Shown: positions 31,567-42,864, counted from the first letter of the stretch. The stretch is 64,000 nucleotides of DNA from Leguminivora glycinivorella (GCF_023078275.1 NC_062975.1:8035141-8099140); one strand, 5' to 3'. Notes: a model not told the origin generated them from the sequence alone. Translations and numbers: made by a program.

Positions 31567-31812
31567 CTAGCTTTTGTCCGCGGCTCCGCTCGCGTTATAG
31601 TCGAAAATTGCGGTATGCTCCATACAAACATCCACCCCCCATTTTAGGGAAGAAAGGGGTTAGAAAGAGACAAAAAGTAGCCTATGTCACTCTCCATCTC
31701 GTCAATTATCTCCACTAAAAAAAAATCACATCAATTCGTTGCTCCGTTTTGCCGTGAAAGACGGACAAACAAACAGACACACACAATTTCCCATTTATAA
31801 TATTAGTATGGA
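31567..31812 (-). mobile_element. Helitron-like short element, copy 2 (longer form)
   Basis: Minus strand: TCCATACTAATATTATAAAT start and CGGACAAAAGCTAG end, preceded by A and followed by T. It holds an extra segment with CCCCATTTTAGGGAAG also present in copy 5 at 53030, defining a longer subfamily of about 246 bp. Confidence 0.85.
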
Positions 31813-32037
31813 TGTGACCATGCATTTTCCAGTAATTCCGGTCAGTCCGCCGCGAAAAACGCTCTTTATCAAAACAAAGCTGAACAAATGTAGCGGCCAT
31901 AAACTCCAAAATAGCTACGAAGCGCAGTTATAGCTTACGACGTAATTGTTTCGCGTTGAATTTTTGTTATTTTGTGCTGTATGTAGTATGTGTTACTGTT
32001 ATACATATAGGTAGGTATATTTTTTTTAATAGCCCGT

Positions 32038-32150
32038 TTATGTGTCCCACTGCTGGGCAAAGGCCTCTCCCCGTGATTTCCACAAATCCCGTTGGTGAGC
32101 CATTTCTGGCCAATTCGTCGTGAAGATATCAAGGTCGTCCCGCCATCCCG
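32038..32150 (-). pseudogene. RTE-type protein tail, fragment
   Basis: On the minus strand, stop at 32038-32040, the frame reads WRDDLDIFTTNWPEM and RDLWKSRGEAFAQQWDT. This matches the C-terminus of the 26608-27495 protein. Only 37 codons remain. Confidence 0.8.
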
Positions 32151-32389
32151 TATAATATTAATAAAAAAATATTTAATCAATGTTTTATGTTATCACTATG
32201 TAATATTTAGTGAGTATCGCTTAATCAGCCAATTAACGATATATTAGGTGATTTAAAAATAGGGGATTTTGAAACAATCTTAGGTAGTATAATTTGGTGA
32301 ATTAATTTAGTAATTTTCATATCTTGAAAACACAACACATTTTAAGGGTTTATATTTGTACCTAAAAGTATGTTTTCGTGTGAGTCTAA

Positions 32390-32522
32390 GTGCGTTTTCA
32401 CATTATCCGATCCGATATCGGATGTAGGACCGATTACCCGTTCATTTGAGCCGCCATCTTTGATTTTTGCCTTTGAAATCCTTCCGAAATCCGATAACGG
32501 ATCGGATAATGTGAAAACGCAC
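32390..32522. mobile_element. TAA-flanked palindromic MITE (GTGCGTTTTCACATTATCCG), copy 2
   Basis: Same 133-bp length and same ends as 24977-25109, with TAA at 32387-32389 and 32523-32525. The middle (CGCCATCTTTGATTTTTGCC) differs in orientation from copy 1. Confidence 0.9.
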
Positions 32523-33034
32523 TAAAGTAGACGACACTCATGAATTTATTTCTATCGATAAAAAAAGTAGGTAAAACGAAAATATTCATATAAACGCTTT
32601 GCTGCTTCGTATTTACAGTAAATTGTTCGCATCAATATCTGAAATTCCCAATTCAATATCACTACAACCACATCCCGTCTTATAAGCCAATTCGGACATA
32701 TACCGACATCAGAACGATATCCGGAGATATCATTCAGCCAAAGTGCTTCTCACCCTCGCAATTTGCTAGCACAGAATATGTAGGTTAGGTACCTATGCCA
32801 CCTTTCATAATTCTTACCGACATTGACAAACGGACCGCACGTCACGCGAGCAGCCGACATTGAGTTCTATTGCGTCGCGCAAAGGTCGTCAACGCCGAAT
32901 TGGCTGCGAATGCGTGGCCGCTAGCATGTACTTGTAGCTCAGCGAAAGAATCGCGGAGTGAACCGCCCCTGGCACAAGCGAAATGAATGACATCCGAATG
33001 GCATACTTCAAATATCCCAATATGCTTTTTTTAG
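32523..33034. other. No supported feature
   Basis: Unique-looking sequence without motif; it includes a somewhat GC-richer part at 32810-32990. Confidence 0.35.
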
Positions 33035-33212
33035 CTAGCCTATAATGGTGTCCCACTGCTGGGCAAAGGCTTCTCCTCTTAACCTCCATGACTCCCTTTA
33101 GTGCCTCTTCCGGCCAGTTAGTGGGGAAAGTGTTTAGTTTGTCCCTCCATCGCCTTCTGGGCCTGCCGCGTCCGCGCTCTATTTGTGGCATCCCAATGAT
33201 ATCAGTGTATAT
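33035..33212 (-). pseudogene. RTE-type protein tail with one frameshift
   Basis: Minus strand reads ERGRGRPRRRWRDKLNTFPT and NWPEEALK, then shifts frame near 33107 into RESWRLRGEAFAQQWDTIIG with TAG at 33035-33037. It is a diverged second tail of the 26608 family. Confidence 0.8.
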
Positions 33213-33861
33213 TCGTATATTAGGCACGTTAGTTATATACCGTACTGTCTGTTAATTAATTCAGTATCAACCATGCCTATCAAATTTAATGTCTGCTCTA
33301 ATCTAACCAATACATTCGTGTACAGATGAACGGCTTCCCCTTTTGGAAGATCGGAAATAATTAATTGAACATTAAGTGGTATCTATTTAATTATCATTTT
33401 CTTGACTGATGAACTATAATATATATCTTGTGTTTACATTGCGCAGTTGAATAGGCAATCTTAATTAAATAAAGATAGGTAGATATGTAAGGTAACACAA
33501 GTTCTAGTAAATAACTAAATATACATTATGTTAACTGTAAATAATTATTAAGGTTATAGGGGACAATTTCGACTGACGGGTAATTTTAACAAATCGAAAT
33601 ATTTTTCATGTTTTCCACCATGAACTAGAGCGCACTACCGTTGTGTCCACTGAACACGCGTGCCATATATCGCACAGACCCGAAAGCAGCGCGTGTTTTT
33701 CGTAAAAAAAATGAAAAATATTAGTAGTTGACATTACTCGCCAGCCCGCATTAATTAATTTATTCGCGTGGGTACACAATAGGTAAGTATTGTGCTATAG
33801 TTATTTGTTATACAACTCGGGCATTAATTTATTTATTCGCGTGGGTTGTATTTATTTGTTA
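33213..33861. other. Unique sequence with a small direct duplication
   Basis: GCATTAATTAATTTATTCGC at about 33749 is repeated as GCATTAATTTATTTATTCGC at about 33821, each followed by GTGGGT. Nothing else is recognised. Confidence 0.5.
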
Positions 33862-34245
33862 TACGCCCGAGTGTGGAATTGAAAAACGAGCAAGTGAAAG
33901 GATTCTATAGTTGAAGTTGGTTCAAGAATAGAATCCTGAACTTGCGAGTTTTTTAACACACGAGAAGTAAAATACATTTGCACCCGAGTGTAACACAAAA
34001 CTTTTCCCCTCATTATAGCGAGGAAACTACAACGCAAAAAATGCGTTTATCACTGCTTCCAGTAGTTCCACAGGTGGAAAGTCATCTTTATTACTAGATT
34101 CACCAACTTCTATCAATTTTAAAGCAGTTATTTTGACTTTCTTCAAGGTCAAATTACTTTACCCACTAGTGGATAAAATGCGTTTTTACCCGCTGGTATT
34201 AAAGGACAAAACACGTGTTTCCGAGCTAGTGAGGGGAAAAATATT
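33862..34245. repeat. Dispersed hairpin-bearing repeat (AACGAGCAAG family), copy 1
   Basis: CGAGTGTGGAATTGAAAAAC, then CGAGCAAGTG and AACTTGCGAG as hairpin arms, AACACAAAACTTTTCCCCTC, CAACGCAAAAAATGCGTTTA, CCACTAGTGGATAAAATGCG and CACGTGTTTCCGAGCTAGTG. A second long copy is at 61636-62056. The short open frames here (33852-34037 and 34133-34339) match the frames over the second copy because the repeat is shared; no known domain is visible. Confidence 0.8.
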
Positions 34246-35918
34246 TATTTATTTTGTTGTAATTGGTCAACTTTTTTTGACATTACTTTTTTGTATTTTA
34301 TCTTTAGCGATAGGAGGCAAACGAGCTGAACGTACATAATTTGGTTATCAAATAATTACAAAGCACAACCATTAAACACTGAAAGCAAATGAAAATGCTT
34401 GTAACCTTTACAAGTCATCGTCTTTGTAATTCTAAACCGGTAGTTTAGGCGGCAGTCTGTTTATTCTCTTTAAAAATAGATAAAAGTTTCAGACAACAGA
34501 GTAATGCTTGTTACGGAATACCTTACAGCAATTTTATATAGGTACGCCCTTGAATTTAGTCTATTACTATAATAAAAAATATGCTGTCGAAAATACTTGT
34601 TTTGTTTTATCTTGGAATAATTTCGTTTGAAAATTGTAATAAATACTCTTGTACTTTGGACCAATGCGTTAGCGTACCTATATCTGAATATTCTATTCAT
34701 AGCATATTTAACAAATTCTTGCGAAATTTTGAAAGTTATTAAGTATAAGTCTTTTTTTTTGTCGATATTTTACAAAATTCGGAAGTTGACATAAAGACGC
34801 TTAAAGACCAATGTGAGATTACTGTGATTTATAACAATGTTGTTTTATTTATAATTTTTGAATACGTGGCTCACAGACCCAGTAGTAAGTATAAGTATTT
34901 TTACCCTAACTAGTCTTAATTTAAATTAAAAAGTTTAACAACAATATGTGTTATTTTAAAAATTACATCGTTCTCCACCACAGCCCACTGCGCAACGCGG
35001 ACTTGACAAAGGCGAGTTACCCGCTTAAGCAAGCGTTAGTAATTCGATTTTAAACCAGCCCGAGAAAGATGTCTGACTTTTTTGACCGCGAATTCATAAT
35101 TCACGACTGTGACTATACTGACTATGTTATGTACCTACTAATGTTGTCGTCATAAATTTTAATAAAATGAGAGTAATTTTTTGTTCATATAACTTCACAT
35201 TTCACATCAGAATTGGTTTTCAGGGTCATTTCGCTTGCATTAGGTACCATTAAAGCATTCACAGTATTTTTAATAATGTGAAAACTATCACACTAGTGCT
35301 TGAAAGTAGTCTTATATGTCCTTTAAAAGAGTATATGCGATCAGCTGACCAAAATCAGGAGCCAAGGCGAGCCAATTACATAAGCTGAGTCTACACTTTT
35401 TTGACTCTTAGCCCTTTTCTTTCATAAATACACTGAGAGAAAAAACAACCAGTTATGTTCGTTCAACAAGTTTTTTAGTTAAAATAGCGCCTAGGTACGT
35501 GCTCTTTGGTTCAAAAAACAAGTTAAATTTTGTTAAGTACACAAGTTAAGTAAGTACACAAACCTGATAGGGTTTCATGGCACTCTGGTGTATGAACAAA
35601 TGTAAGATTTTTAATATAGAATAAAAAAAAAGTGTAACTAGTACATTCTACAAGTTACTCGTCATTTGAATCTACAATATATTTGAATCAACAAGTCGAT
35701 TTTATAAAAGCGACACGGCACATATTGTTTTAATTGTTTGGCTGATTCAATCAAATATCTTGTAACAAGTTTGACCTTGTTGTTCGAACAAATTCGACTT
35801 GTATCATCAATATTGTGATTTATTCCGTTTATACTTTTGTTTCAAACGGATAAACCCGCAACAAGTCAAACTTGTTAAATTCACAATGCAAATTTCTCTC
35901 AGTGTAAGTAACAGTGTG
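34246..35918. other. AT-rich, no supported feature
   Basis: No repeat or domain recognised over about 1.7 kb. CAACAAGTCAAACTTGTTAAATT-like symmetrical words near 35760-35880 are short and imperfect. Confidence 0.35.
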
Positions 35919-36076
35919 CGTAGCCGAATTCACAAACCCTGACGAAACGCTCACGATAATATCTCTTTCGTAGCTATCTATCTCTATCGCTCTTGCGTAT
36001 TGGCGCGACAGAGCCAGACTACCTTTCTGCGGCATTTCGATTTCGTTTCGCGTCGTAGAAATGCCACCCGGCTACG
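35919..36076 (-). mobile_element. CGTAGCCGAATG-type MITE, copy 4
   Basis: Starts CGTAGCCGAATTCACAAACC and ends ATGCCACCCGGCTACG followed by GGGCC, with GTATTGGCGCGACAGAGCCA inside. It matches the 52 kb cluster closely. Confidence 0.8.
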
Positions 36077-36369
36077 GGGCCTGAACTGTCAATTACCTAA
36101 TCTAATTCAGGTTTATCAAGCGTTAAGGAATAACACCATTAATAGTTAACGCGTATATGATGTGAGTCTGTCTTGTATTCTAGTTTCAAGTTTGGCATTC
36201 GACTAGTCCTTCTTTCTTGTAAAAGGTGAGAGGAGAACAAATACGCGGGTTAGGTTACCCAACATAAAAGGAAAGTTTGTTTTGTAAACGAAAACAGGGC
36301 ATTCGATTTTCTGAGCGCTTATTTGTTTTGTCGGACGTCGTATACCTACTACGTACTACGTGTTCCTTA

Positions 36370-36520
36370 CGCCGTGGCTTGCGTGGGCGACGGTCGCGCG
36401 ATGGTCGCGCGACGGCGATGCGACGCATACGAAATCAAACCTTATCGATATGGAAGTATGAGACGTGATGGCGACGGTCGCGCGACGGTCGCGCGACCGT
36501 CGCCCACGCAAGACACGGCG
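36370..36520. mobile_element. GC-rich TTA-flanked palindromic MITE
   Basis: Starts CGCCGTGGCTTGCGTGGGCG and ends CGCCCACGCAAGACACGGCG, with TTA at 36367-36369 and 36521-36523. The arms contain repeated GGTCGCGCGAC words, making local GC far higher than the surroundings. The TTA duplication fits PIF/Harbinger. It is dense in CpG. Confidence 0.85.
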
Positions 36521-36527
36521 TTAGTTT

Positions 36528-36737
36528 TTAATCCCCGACGCAAAAACGACGGGGTGTTATAAGTTTGACGTGTCTGTCTGTTTGTGTGTGTCTGTCTCTG
36601 GCATCGTAGCTCCCGACCGGATGAACCGATTTGGATTTAGTTTTTCTTTGTCTGAAAGCTAAGTTTAAGTCGGGAGTGTTCGAAGCCATGTTTCATGAAA
36701 ATATCGGTCCATTATGTCGCGTCCGGAGGTTTTTTCA
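36528..36737 (+). mobile_element. CCCCGACGCAAAAACG element, copy 2
   Basis: TCCCCGACGCAAAAACGACG start, GTGTTATAAGTTTGACGTGT, CGACCGGATGAACCGATTTG and an end near CGCGTCCGGAGGTTTTTTC. The microsatellite is shorter than in the 23.1 kb copy. Confidence 0.7.
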
Positions 36738-36892
36738 AATTAAATTTTAATTTTGTGGTTAGGTTAGGTTATATTGCCTATGTTCCGTGCTTAGGCGTAC
36801 AATTCTGTTAGTCTGTTCGGAAAGAGAAGAGTCGTGAAATGTATGGGCGGCCTACGTCACTCGCTCGCGGTCGCGCGTTAATTACCTACACG

Positions 36893-37308
36893 TAGGCTTG
36901 TGCCGTTTCGTTCGTTGATCGGATCGCTCCGATCTCGTTCAATCGCTCCCACGAACTAGTTCGCTCTTTTAGGTCTTTTGCTCATTTAGCCTAGTTACCA
37001 GCGACCACTGCGGTCCGAAAGATCAGAACGAATGGGACCGAATAGTGTCAAAATGATACGAATAGTCCACAGATAGTAACATTCCGGGCCCAAAGGTTGT
37101 AAGTAACCGAAGTTTAATATGAAAACTTGACTTTTTTTGATGCTCTCTCACACACTCGTTCTCGATCCAAACCGCTCGCGCTCGCCGATCCTATAATGAA
37201 CTAAATGAGCAAAGACCGATTCTCAGAGCACGGAAAGATTCAGTTCATTTCGGTCATTGATGGGATTTTATTCCTAACAGTTCATAGTTCGTGAACGACA
37301 CAAGCCTA
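36893..37308. mobile_element. hAT-like MITE with exact 8-bp target duplication
   Basis: Starts TAGGCTTGTGCCGTT and ends AACGACACAAGCCTA. CCTACACG occurs immediately before (36885-36892) and after (37309-37316). Eight-base duplications are diagnostic of hAT transposition. The 416-bp interior includes TTCGTTGATCGGATCGCTCC and has no ORF. Confidence 0.85.
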
Positions 37309-37565
37309 CCTACACGCTAGCTGTTCATTTGAATGAAGAAGTGGCCTGTGTGGTCGCGCTGCACGCACTAATCTTCTGAGTTTTACGTAGTATTAGTTAA
37401 ATAAAGCGTAGGTATTTATCGTTTTGCGGACAAGTGAATGATCTGTTACGTCAGTAACTTATTAATTATCTGTGGTATGGGGTCTAATACAACAGACTTC
37501 TGGTTAGGTAAGGAGTAAGGACTATCAGAGTTAGCTGCAGAGGAAAAAAAGCCACTCCCTCACAC

Positions 37566-37696
37566 TTAACACTTTCGCTACCAAGAACCCGACTGTCGGG
37601 CACACCGCTCGTAGAAGCGTAGCCGATTACATGGGTTTCCCCGTATGTAGCGAAAATGTCGTAGCGCCGCGTAGAGCCCGGTTTCGAAAGTGTTAA
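37566..37696. mobile_element. TTAA-flanked MITE (CACTTTCGCTACC family)
   Basis: TTAACACTTTCGCTACC at the left and CGAAAGTGTTAA at the right form a 12-bp perfect inverted pair including TTAA. The interior has GAACCCGACTGTCGGGC and GTAGCGAAAATGTCGTAGCG. A deleted copy is at 26537-26609. Confidence 0.8.
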
Positions 37697-37969
37697 TAGT
37701 AGATAGTATGTTTGCTAATGTGTATTATTGACTGTACTTTAAGATAATTAATTTACAATACGTACTTAACTAAGTACCAGGAGCATCACCGAGACGCCAT
37801 TCCTTTGCGTCGTAACAATTTTTTTTTAGCCTAAATGGCAAAGGCCTCGTAACAAATAAAACGCAATTATTGTCACTCTGTCGCATTAATAAGTGATAGA
37901 GATACATTGCCGCACCATTAGCTACTTTTAGGCTAGGTCCTCAGATATTATATTAATTTACAACATACA

Positions 37970-38212
37970 TACATACAATCACGCCATGTATCCTATAAAG
38001 GGGTAGGCAGAACACATGAAACTACTAAAGCTTCAGTGCCACTTTCTTGGCAAATAAGGGGTGAAAGAAAACGAAACTGTAAAATTGCAGTGACAGGTTG
38101 CCAGCCTCTCGCCTACGCCACAATTTAACCCATATCCCATAGTCGCCTTTTACGACACCCACGGGAAGAAAGGGGGTGGTGAAATTCTTAACCCGTCACC
38201 ACACAGGCATAT
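37970..38212 (-). mobile_element. TTTCACCACCCC retroposon with (ACAT)n tail, reverse
   Basis: ACATACATACATACAATCAC tail, CCTATAAAGGGGTAGGCAGA, CTTGGCAAATAAGGGGTGAA, CCATAGTCGCCTTTTACGAC, GGGTGGTGAAATTCTTAACC and ACCACACAGGC. Nearly full length and very similar to 29993. Confidence 0.8.
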
Positions 38213-38227
38213 TAATTTAAATTGTAT

Positions 38228-38270
38228 TAAATAAAACTATGCAAACGGATTATATCGCTTATAATGAATT
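38228..38270. repeat. Short copy of an AAATAAAACTATGCAAACGG repeat
   Basis: AAATAAAACTATGCAAACGG is followed by ATTATATCGCTTATAATGAA, a word pair common in lepidopteran repeats. The 20-base word reappears inverted at 41178-41200, outside the right arm of the foldback, and ATTCATTATACGCGATATA (38980-38998) is an inverted piece of the second word. Confidence 0.6.
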
Positions 38271-38771
38271 TACAATTCATCGGCTGAGATGCGCGCCATA
38301 TTCGTGAACGGGTGCTGTTTGTGAAGACCGGTCTGTTTCAGCTAATAGGGGCTATGCTATTCTATGTAACATTAATTTTGAATGAGATTACGTTGAGGCA
38401 CTCTGTTCGGTCCTTGTTTGTTTATTTTTCTTTCTGACTCTTGGAGACCATATACATCTCCAAGGAAAAAAGTAGATTAAGTATACATATATTTTTTTTT
38501 TTCCTTTGCTTAAGACAACAAGAGTCTTTTACAACTCTAAAGTTATTTTAGTTATTCGGTTTTTTTCTTCATGTATAATTTTTTTAGATGTACTTTGACA
38601 CTTAGAGACTCTATACATCTCTAACATCTCTTATTCATAATCATAATAGCTTTGTACTTTGTATAATTTCTTGTGTTAATATTTTTTTTTTATGAATACT
38701 TTTGCTTATTAAATTGTATCTTGTTTTTTTTTTTTTAATGCATGTTAAATATAAGATGTAATGTTTTGAAA

Positions 38772-38963
38772 AGAAGTGGCCCGCCGAGTTTCTTGCCGGT
38801 CCCATAGTGGATACCCTCCTCCAACTGAGGGGGACTGAAATCTTCTCGAGGCTGAGGCGTAGGGTTAGAGCCGGCGTAGTTTTATTTGACGTTCATAAGC
38901 GCATTGTAATATGCCTACTTGGAAAATAAATATTTCATTTCATTTCATTTCATTTCATTTCAT
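38772..38963 (+). mobile_element. LINE 3' end with (ATTTC)n tail
   Basis: GTGGCCCGCCGAGTTTCTTG, then CATAGTGGATACCCTCC, TTGACGTTCATAAGCGCATT and CCTACTTGGAAAATAAATAT lead into a TTTCA tract. This order is familiar from lepidopteran LINE 3' ends. No coding part remains. Confidence 0.65.
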
Positions 38964-39029
38964 CCCAATTCATTCATTATACGCGATATATAGTAAGGCG
39001 GCGGAATTGAAAAAAGTCGTCTAGTTTTG

Positions 39030-41155
39030 AAGTTGATGTGACTGGAGAGTATACTGCCGACAAGTGGTATCGTTGTGATCGGTAGACTTTACTGAGTACG
39101 AAATAATGACTTGTCGCATTCTCAGACTGTGGGCCCCCCCACTATGACGTCACAAAGATCGCGGTCCCGGGTTTCAATTTTTTGCCAATTTGTCTAGAAC
39201 CCCTTATCCAATTTTGAAAAATGAGGTGTCGATTGAAAGCGTATAACATGCTGATTAAGATTTCTTATATGTGAAAAGTATAGTTTTGTTAGTTATTTTT
39301 TAATTAACAATAATGCAAAAAATACTTTTTTTTTACTCTCTTTTTTGATTTTTGTGACTCAAAAAGGCAATGAAAACGGCCACTTAGCTACAAAATATGT
39401 TATATAAATCATTTAACTACATTATTAAGCTATCTGTTGCTTTTTAAATTTCTACGATCGGATAATAAATTAGCAAACTACAACCACATACCTGTAGGCG
39501 GGGAGTACCGCTTGACACGCGTTCCCATACATTCGGCGTCTATCAAATTACACCTCGCGCAAAATTCGTTTCAAGCAGATATACCTCTAATCTTATTCAT
39601 CGTAACCTATCAATATTGGTATCATTTGAAAGTACAATTAAAGTACTTTAAGGAACAATCTCAATCATTTTCTTAAAATCAATAATCGCCAGTCTGCGGT
39701 GGTTACAAAGGAAAAAAGTGGGTATGCAATTTGACTGGTTTCCTAGGTTTGATACCCTAGACGAGTTTAAAAGGGGAGGTAAAGGTGACATGTGGGTTGT
39801 TCTCTGGCCTAAAAGCTATACAGAGGGTCAGGGGAGAAAAAAACTAGGGCTTAAGTTTAGTTTTAAGTTATTTTTTCTTTTATTTGTTGATTTTATTGTG
39901 TTAAATTTTTTTGTAATTTTCTCAAGGATACACGTTGGTTTCTTTTGCTGAAAATTCCCTTTTTTATGAGAAATGTTATAAATTTCATGGCATTTTCCGA
40001 TAGAGACTAAAATTAACTTTCAAATAAGGCCACATAGTCATACTGATACATAGTCATACCCTTAATATTATATAAGTAAAAGTATGACTATGTGGCCTAC
40101 TGATACATAGCCATACCCTTAATATTATATAAGTAAAAGTATGACTATTTGGCCTTATTTGAAAGTTAATTTTAGTCTCTATCGGAAAATGCCATAAAAT
40201 TCATAACATTTCTCATAAAAAAGGGAACTTTTAACAAAAGAAACCAACGTGTATCCTTGATAAAATTAAAAAAAAAAAATTAAACACAATAAAATCAACA
40301 AATAAAGGAAAAAATAACTTAAAACTAAACTTAAACCCTAGTTTTTTTCTCCCCTGACCCTCTGTGTAGCTTTTAGGCCAGAGAACAACCCATATGTCAC
40401 CTTTACCTCCCCTTTTAATTTAAACTCGTCTAGGGTATCAAACCTAGGAAACCAGTCAAATTGCATACCCACTTTTTTCCTTTGTAACCACCGCAGACTG
40501 GCGATTATTGATTTTGAGAAAATGATTGACATTGTTTCTTAAAGTACTTTAATTATCCTTTCAAATGATACCAATATTGATAGGTTACGATGAATAAGAT
40601 TAGAGGTATATCTGATTGAAACGAATTTTGCGCGAGGTGTAATTTGATAGACGCCGAATGTATGGGAACGCGTGTCAAGCGGTACTCCCCGCCTACAGGT
40701 ATGTGGTTGTAGTTTGCTTATTTATTATCCGATCGTAGAAATTTAAAAAGCAACAGATAGCTTAATAATGTAGTTAAATGATTTATATAACATATTTTTT
40801 AGCTAAGTGGCCGTTTTCATTGCCTTTTTGAGTCACAAAAATCAAAAAAGAGAGTAAAAAAAAAGTATTTTTTGCATTATTGTTAATTAAAAAATAACTA
40901 ACAAAACTATACTTTTCACATATAAGAAATCTTAATCAGCATGCGCTTTCAATTGACACCTCATTTTTCAAAATTGGATAAGGGGTTCTAGACAAATTGG
41001 CAAAAAAATGAAACCCGGGACCGCGATCTTTGTGACGTCATAGTTAACCCCCCCACAGTCTGAGAATGCGACAAGTCATTATTTCGTACTCAGTAAAGTC
41101 TACCGATCACAACGATACCACTTGTCAGCAGTATACTCTCCAGTCACATCAACTT
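39030..41155. mobile_element. Foldback structure with two inverted arms of about 1 kb
   Basis: The left arm (39030-40045) and right arm (40137-41155) are reverse complements over about 1,016-1,019 bp with few substitutions and small indels. Matches include AGTTGATGTGACTGGAGAGT against ACTCTCCAGTCACATCAACT and TTTTAGTCTCTATCGGAAAA near the centre. The 91-bp spacer holds part of a 57-bp tandem repeat. Open frames (39437-39676, 39718-39951, 40338-40532 minus) mirror each other and match no family I know. It is probably a non-autonomous DNA transposon or an inverted duplication; a transcript would fold into a long hairpin. Confidence 0.85.
40042..40154. repeat. 57-bp tandem repeat at the centre of the foldback
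   Basis: ACTGATACATAGTCATACCC starts at 40042 and again, with one change, at 40099. Each unit carries TTAATATTATATAAGTAAAA and GTATGACTATGTGGCC, and its own ends pair with each other. Confidence 0.85.
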
Positions 41156-41259
41156 TTTCCGAGACCCTCTCGCCGCTCTATTAATAAACCGTTTGCATAG
41201 TTTTATTTCATTAGTAACTATCGCGGTAACCGAAGACAATATTAAATTATATTTTCATA

Positions 41260-41436
41260 CTAGCTTTTGCCCGCGGCTTCGCTCGCGTTAGAAAGAGACA
41301 AAAAGTAACCTATGTAACTTTCCATCCTTTCAACTATCTTCACCTAAAAAATCACGTCGATTCGTCGCTCCATTTTGCGGTGAAAGAGGGACAAACAAAC
41401 AGACACACACACGGTACACTTTCCCATTTGTATGGA
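41260..41436 (-). mobile_element. Helitron-like short element, copy 3
   Basis: Minus strand: TCCATACAAATGGGAAAGTG start, GCGGGCAAAAGCTAG end, A before and T after. A small deletion removes the ACTAATATTATA segment near the start. It lies just beyond the foldback. Confidence 0.85.
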
Positions 41437-41689
41437 TTAGGTACTGATATTGGTTTTGAATGCCTGCCATAACTATTCACTAATGTTCAGCTGTAGCTTC
41501 TAATGTAATTAACCAAATGGATCGTAACCCTAGAGGCATAGCATTGGAGGCTTCGATTCAATGAACTCATTGAAACATTGCCATTTGCCGCCGGCTACGT
41601 GCCACTGGTTGGAGTACTTAACCTAATAAGCTTCGGTGTACCTCCCTTGTACATGTGAAGAGAATTTTGTGATTTTTATTTGGAAAACA

Positions 41690-42150
41690 TATTTATTTAT
41701 TTATTTATTTAAACTTTATTACACAGTAAAAAAAATGTACAAAAGGCGAACTTAATGCCAGAAGGCATTCTCTACCAGCTAACCTTTGGGCCAAACAGAG
41801 ATCTATAAGAGCTTAATAGGTGCAGGAAATGTCGCAATGACGAGAAATGGAATACCTACTAAATAACCATAAATGATTATATATATCATACAGCTTACTA
41901 TTATATATATTAAAAAAATATACATACTTAAAATAATATAGATACCTACTTACAAATACACATAAATATACATACGTAACATTATATATACATAAATAAA
42001 TATATATATCTGCCTTATAATTATTACGACTCTTAGTTATGAGACTTTTCTAAAAGATGTCTGCGCAACTTGATCTTAAACAGAGACTTGGTCTGACTTT
42101 GCCTTATGTCAAGAGGGAGATCATTCCAAAGACGAATCGCATATTACTAT
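41690..42150 (-). pseudogene. LINE 3' end with RT-protein tail, reverse
   Basis: Minus-strand frame ending at the TAA 42033-42035 reads AIRLWNDLPLDIRQ and SLFKIKLRRHLLEKSHN, the typical C-terminal tail of Jockey/CR1-like LINE proteins. Downstream on that strand is about 320 bp of AT-rich 3' sequence ending in a (TAAA)n tail at about 41690-41712. The 5' end is truncated near 42150. Confidence 0.7.
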
Positions 42151-42685
42151 TAATATTTACCAAATTGCTTTTGCAGAAAACGTTTATGACACTGTAAATG
42201 ATTAAATTAATATGCCAGTTCAGATGGCTACCAACATTAAAATGATATTCGAAAGATGTCAATCCGTCATCGTGCATCGCGTCCGCGCAAATACAGCTAA
42301 GTGCAAGCACGAGTGAAACGTACAAGATCTGAATGACTTATCTCAGGTGCCCTAATTAGTGTAATAAAATCCTAAATTCAAAATTAAAGTTACTACAAGC
42401 TGTCTAACAACATTTCTTAATTACTAGTAAAATACTTATATAGGTAGCAATCATTATTCTTTCGGTCGTCAGTCCTCACATAGATGTTATTTGTACTATT
42501 ATATATTCTGTGGTGTTATCTAGATGTCCCTTTTTGTGGGGGCGATTCAACGTCTGCTGGAAATATAAATTCATGCAATTTTATCAGAAGATGTGGCTGT
42601 TAATGTCAATTGAGGTAAATGTGTCACTTAGTGTAAATGCGTCTTTAAAAGATATCTTTGAACAACAACATGATTTTACACCCAA

Positions 42686-42864
42686 TCCTTACTAATATTA
42701 TATATGGGAAAGTGTGTATGTCTGTTTGTTTGTCCGTCTTTCACGGCAAAACGGAGCGTCGAATTGACGTGATTTTTTAGGTGGAGATAGTTGAAGGGAT
42801 GGAAAGTTACATAGGCTACTTTTTGTCTCTTTCTAACGCGAGCGAAGTCTCGGGCAAAAGCTTG
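42686..42864 (+). mobile_element. Helitron-like short element, copy 4
   Basis: Starts TCCTTACTAATATTATATAT after A and ends CGGGCAAAAGCTTG before T. The 3' CTAG has become CTTG, so the terminus is mutated. The 179-bp length equals copies 1 and 6. Confidence 0.8.

Noticed and set aside
39437..39951. Two frames in the left foldback arm as a candidate novel gene
   Set aside because: No start context, domain or codon structure supports them, and both are mirrored imperfectly in the right arm with frame differences.
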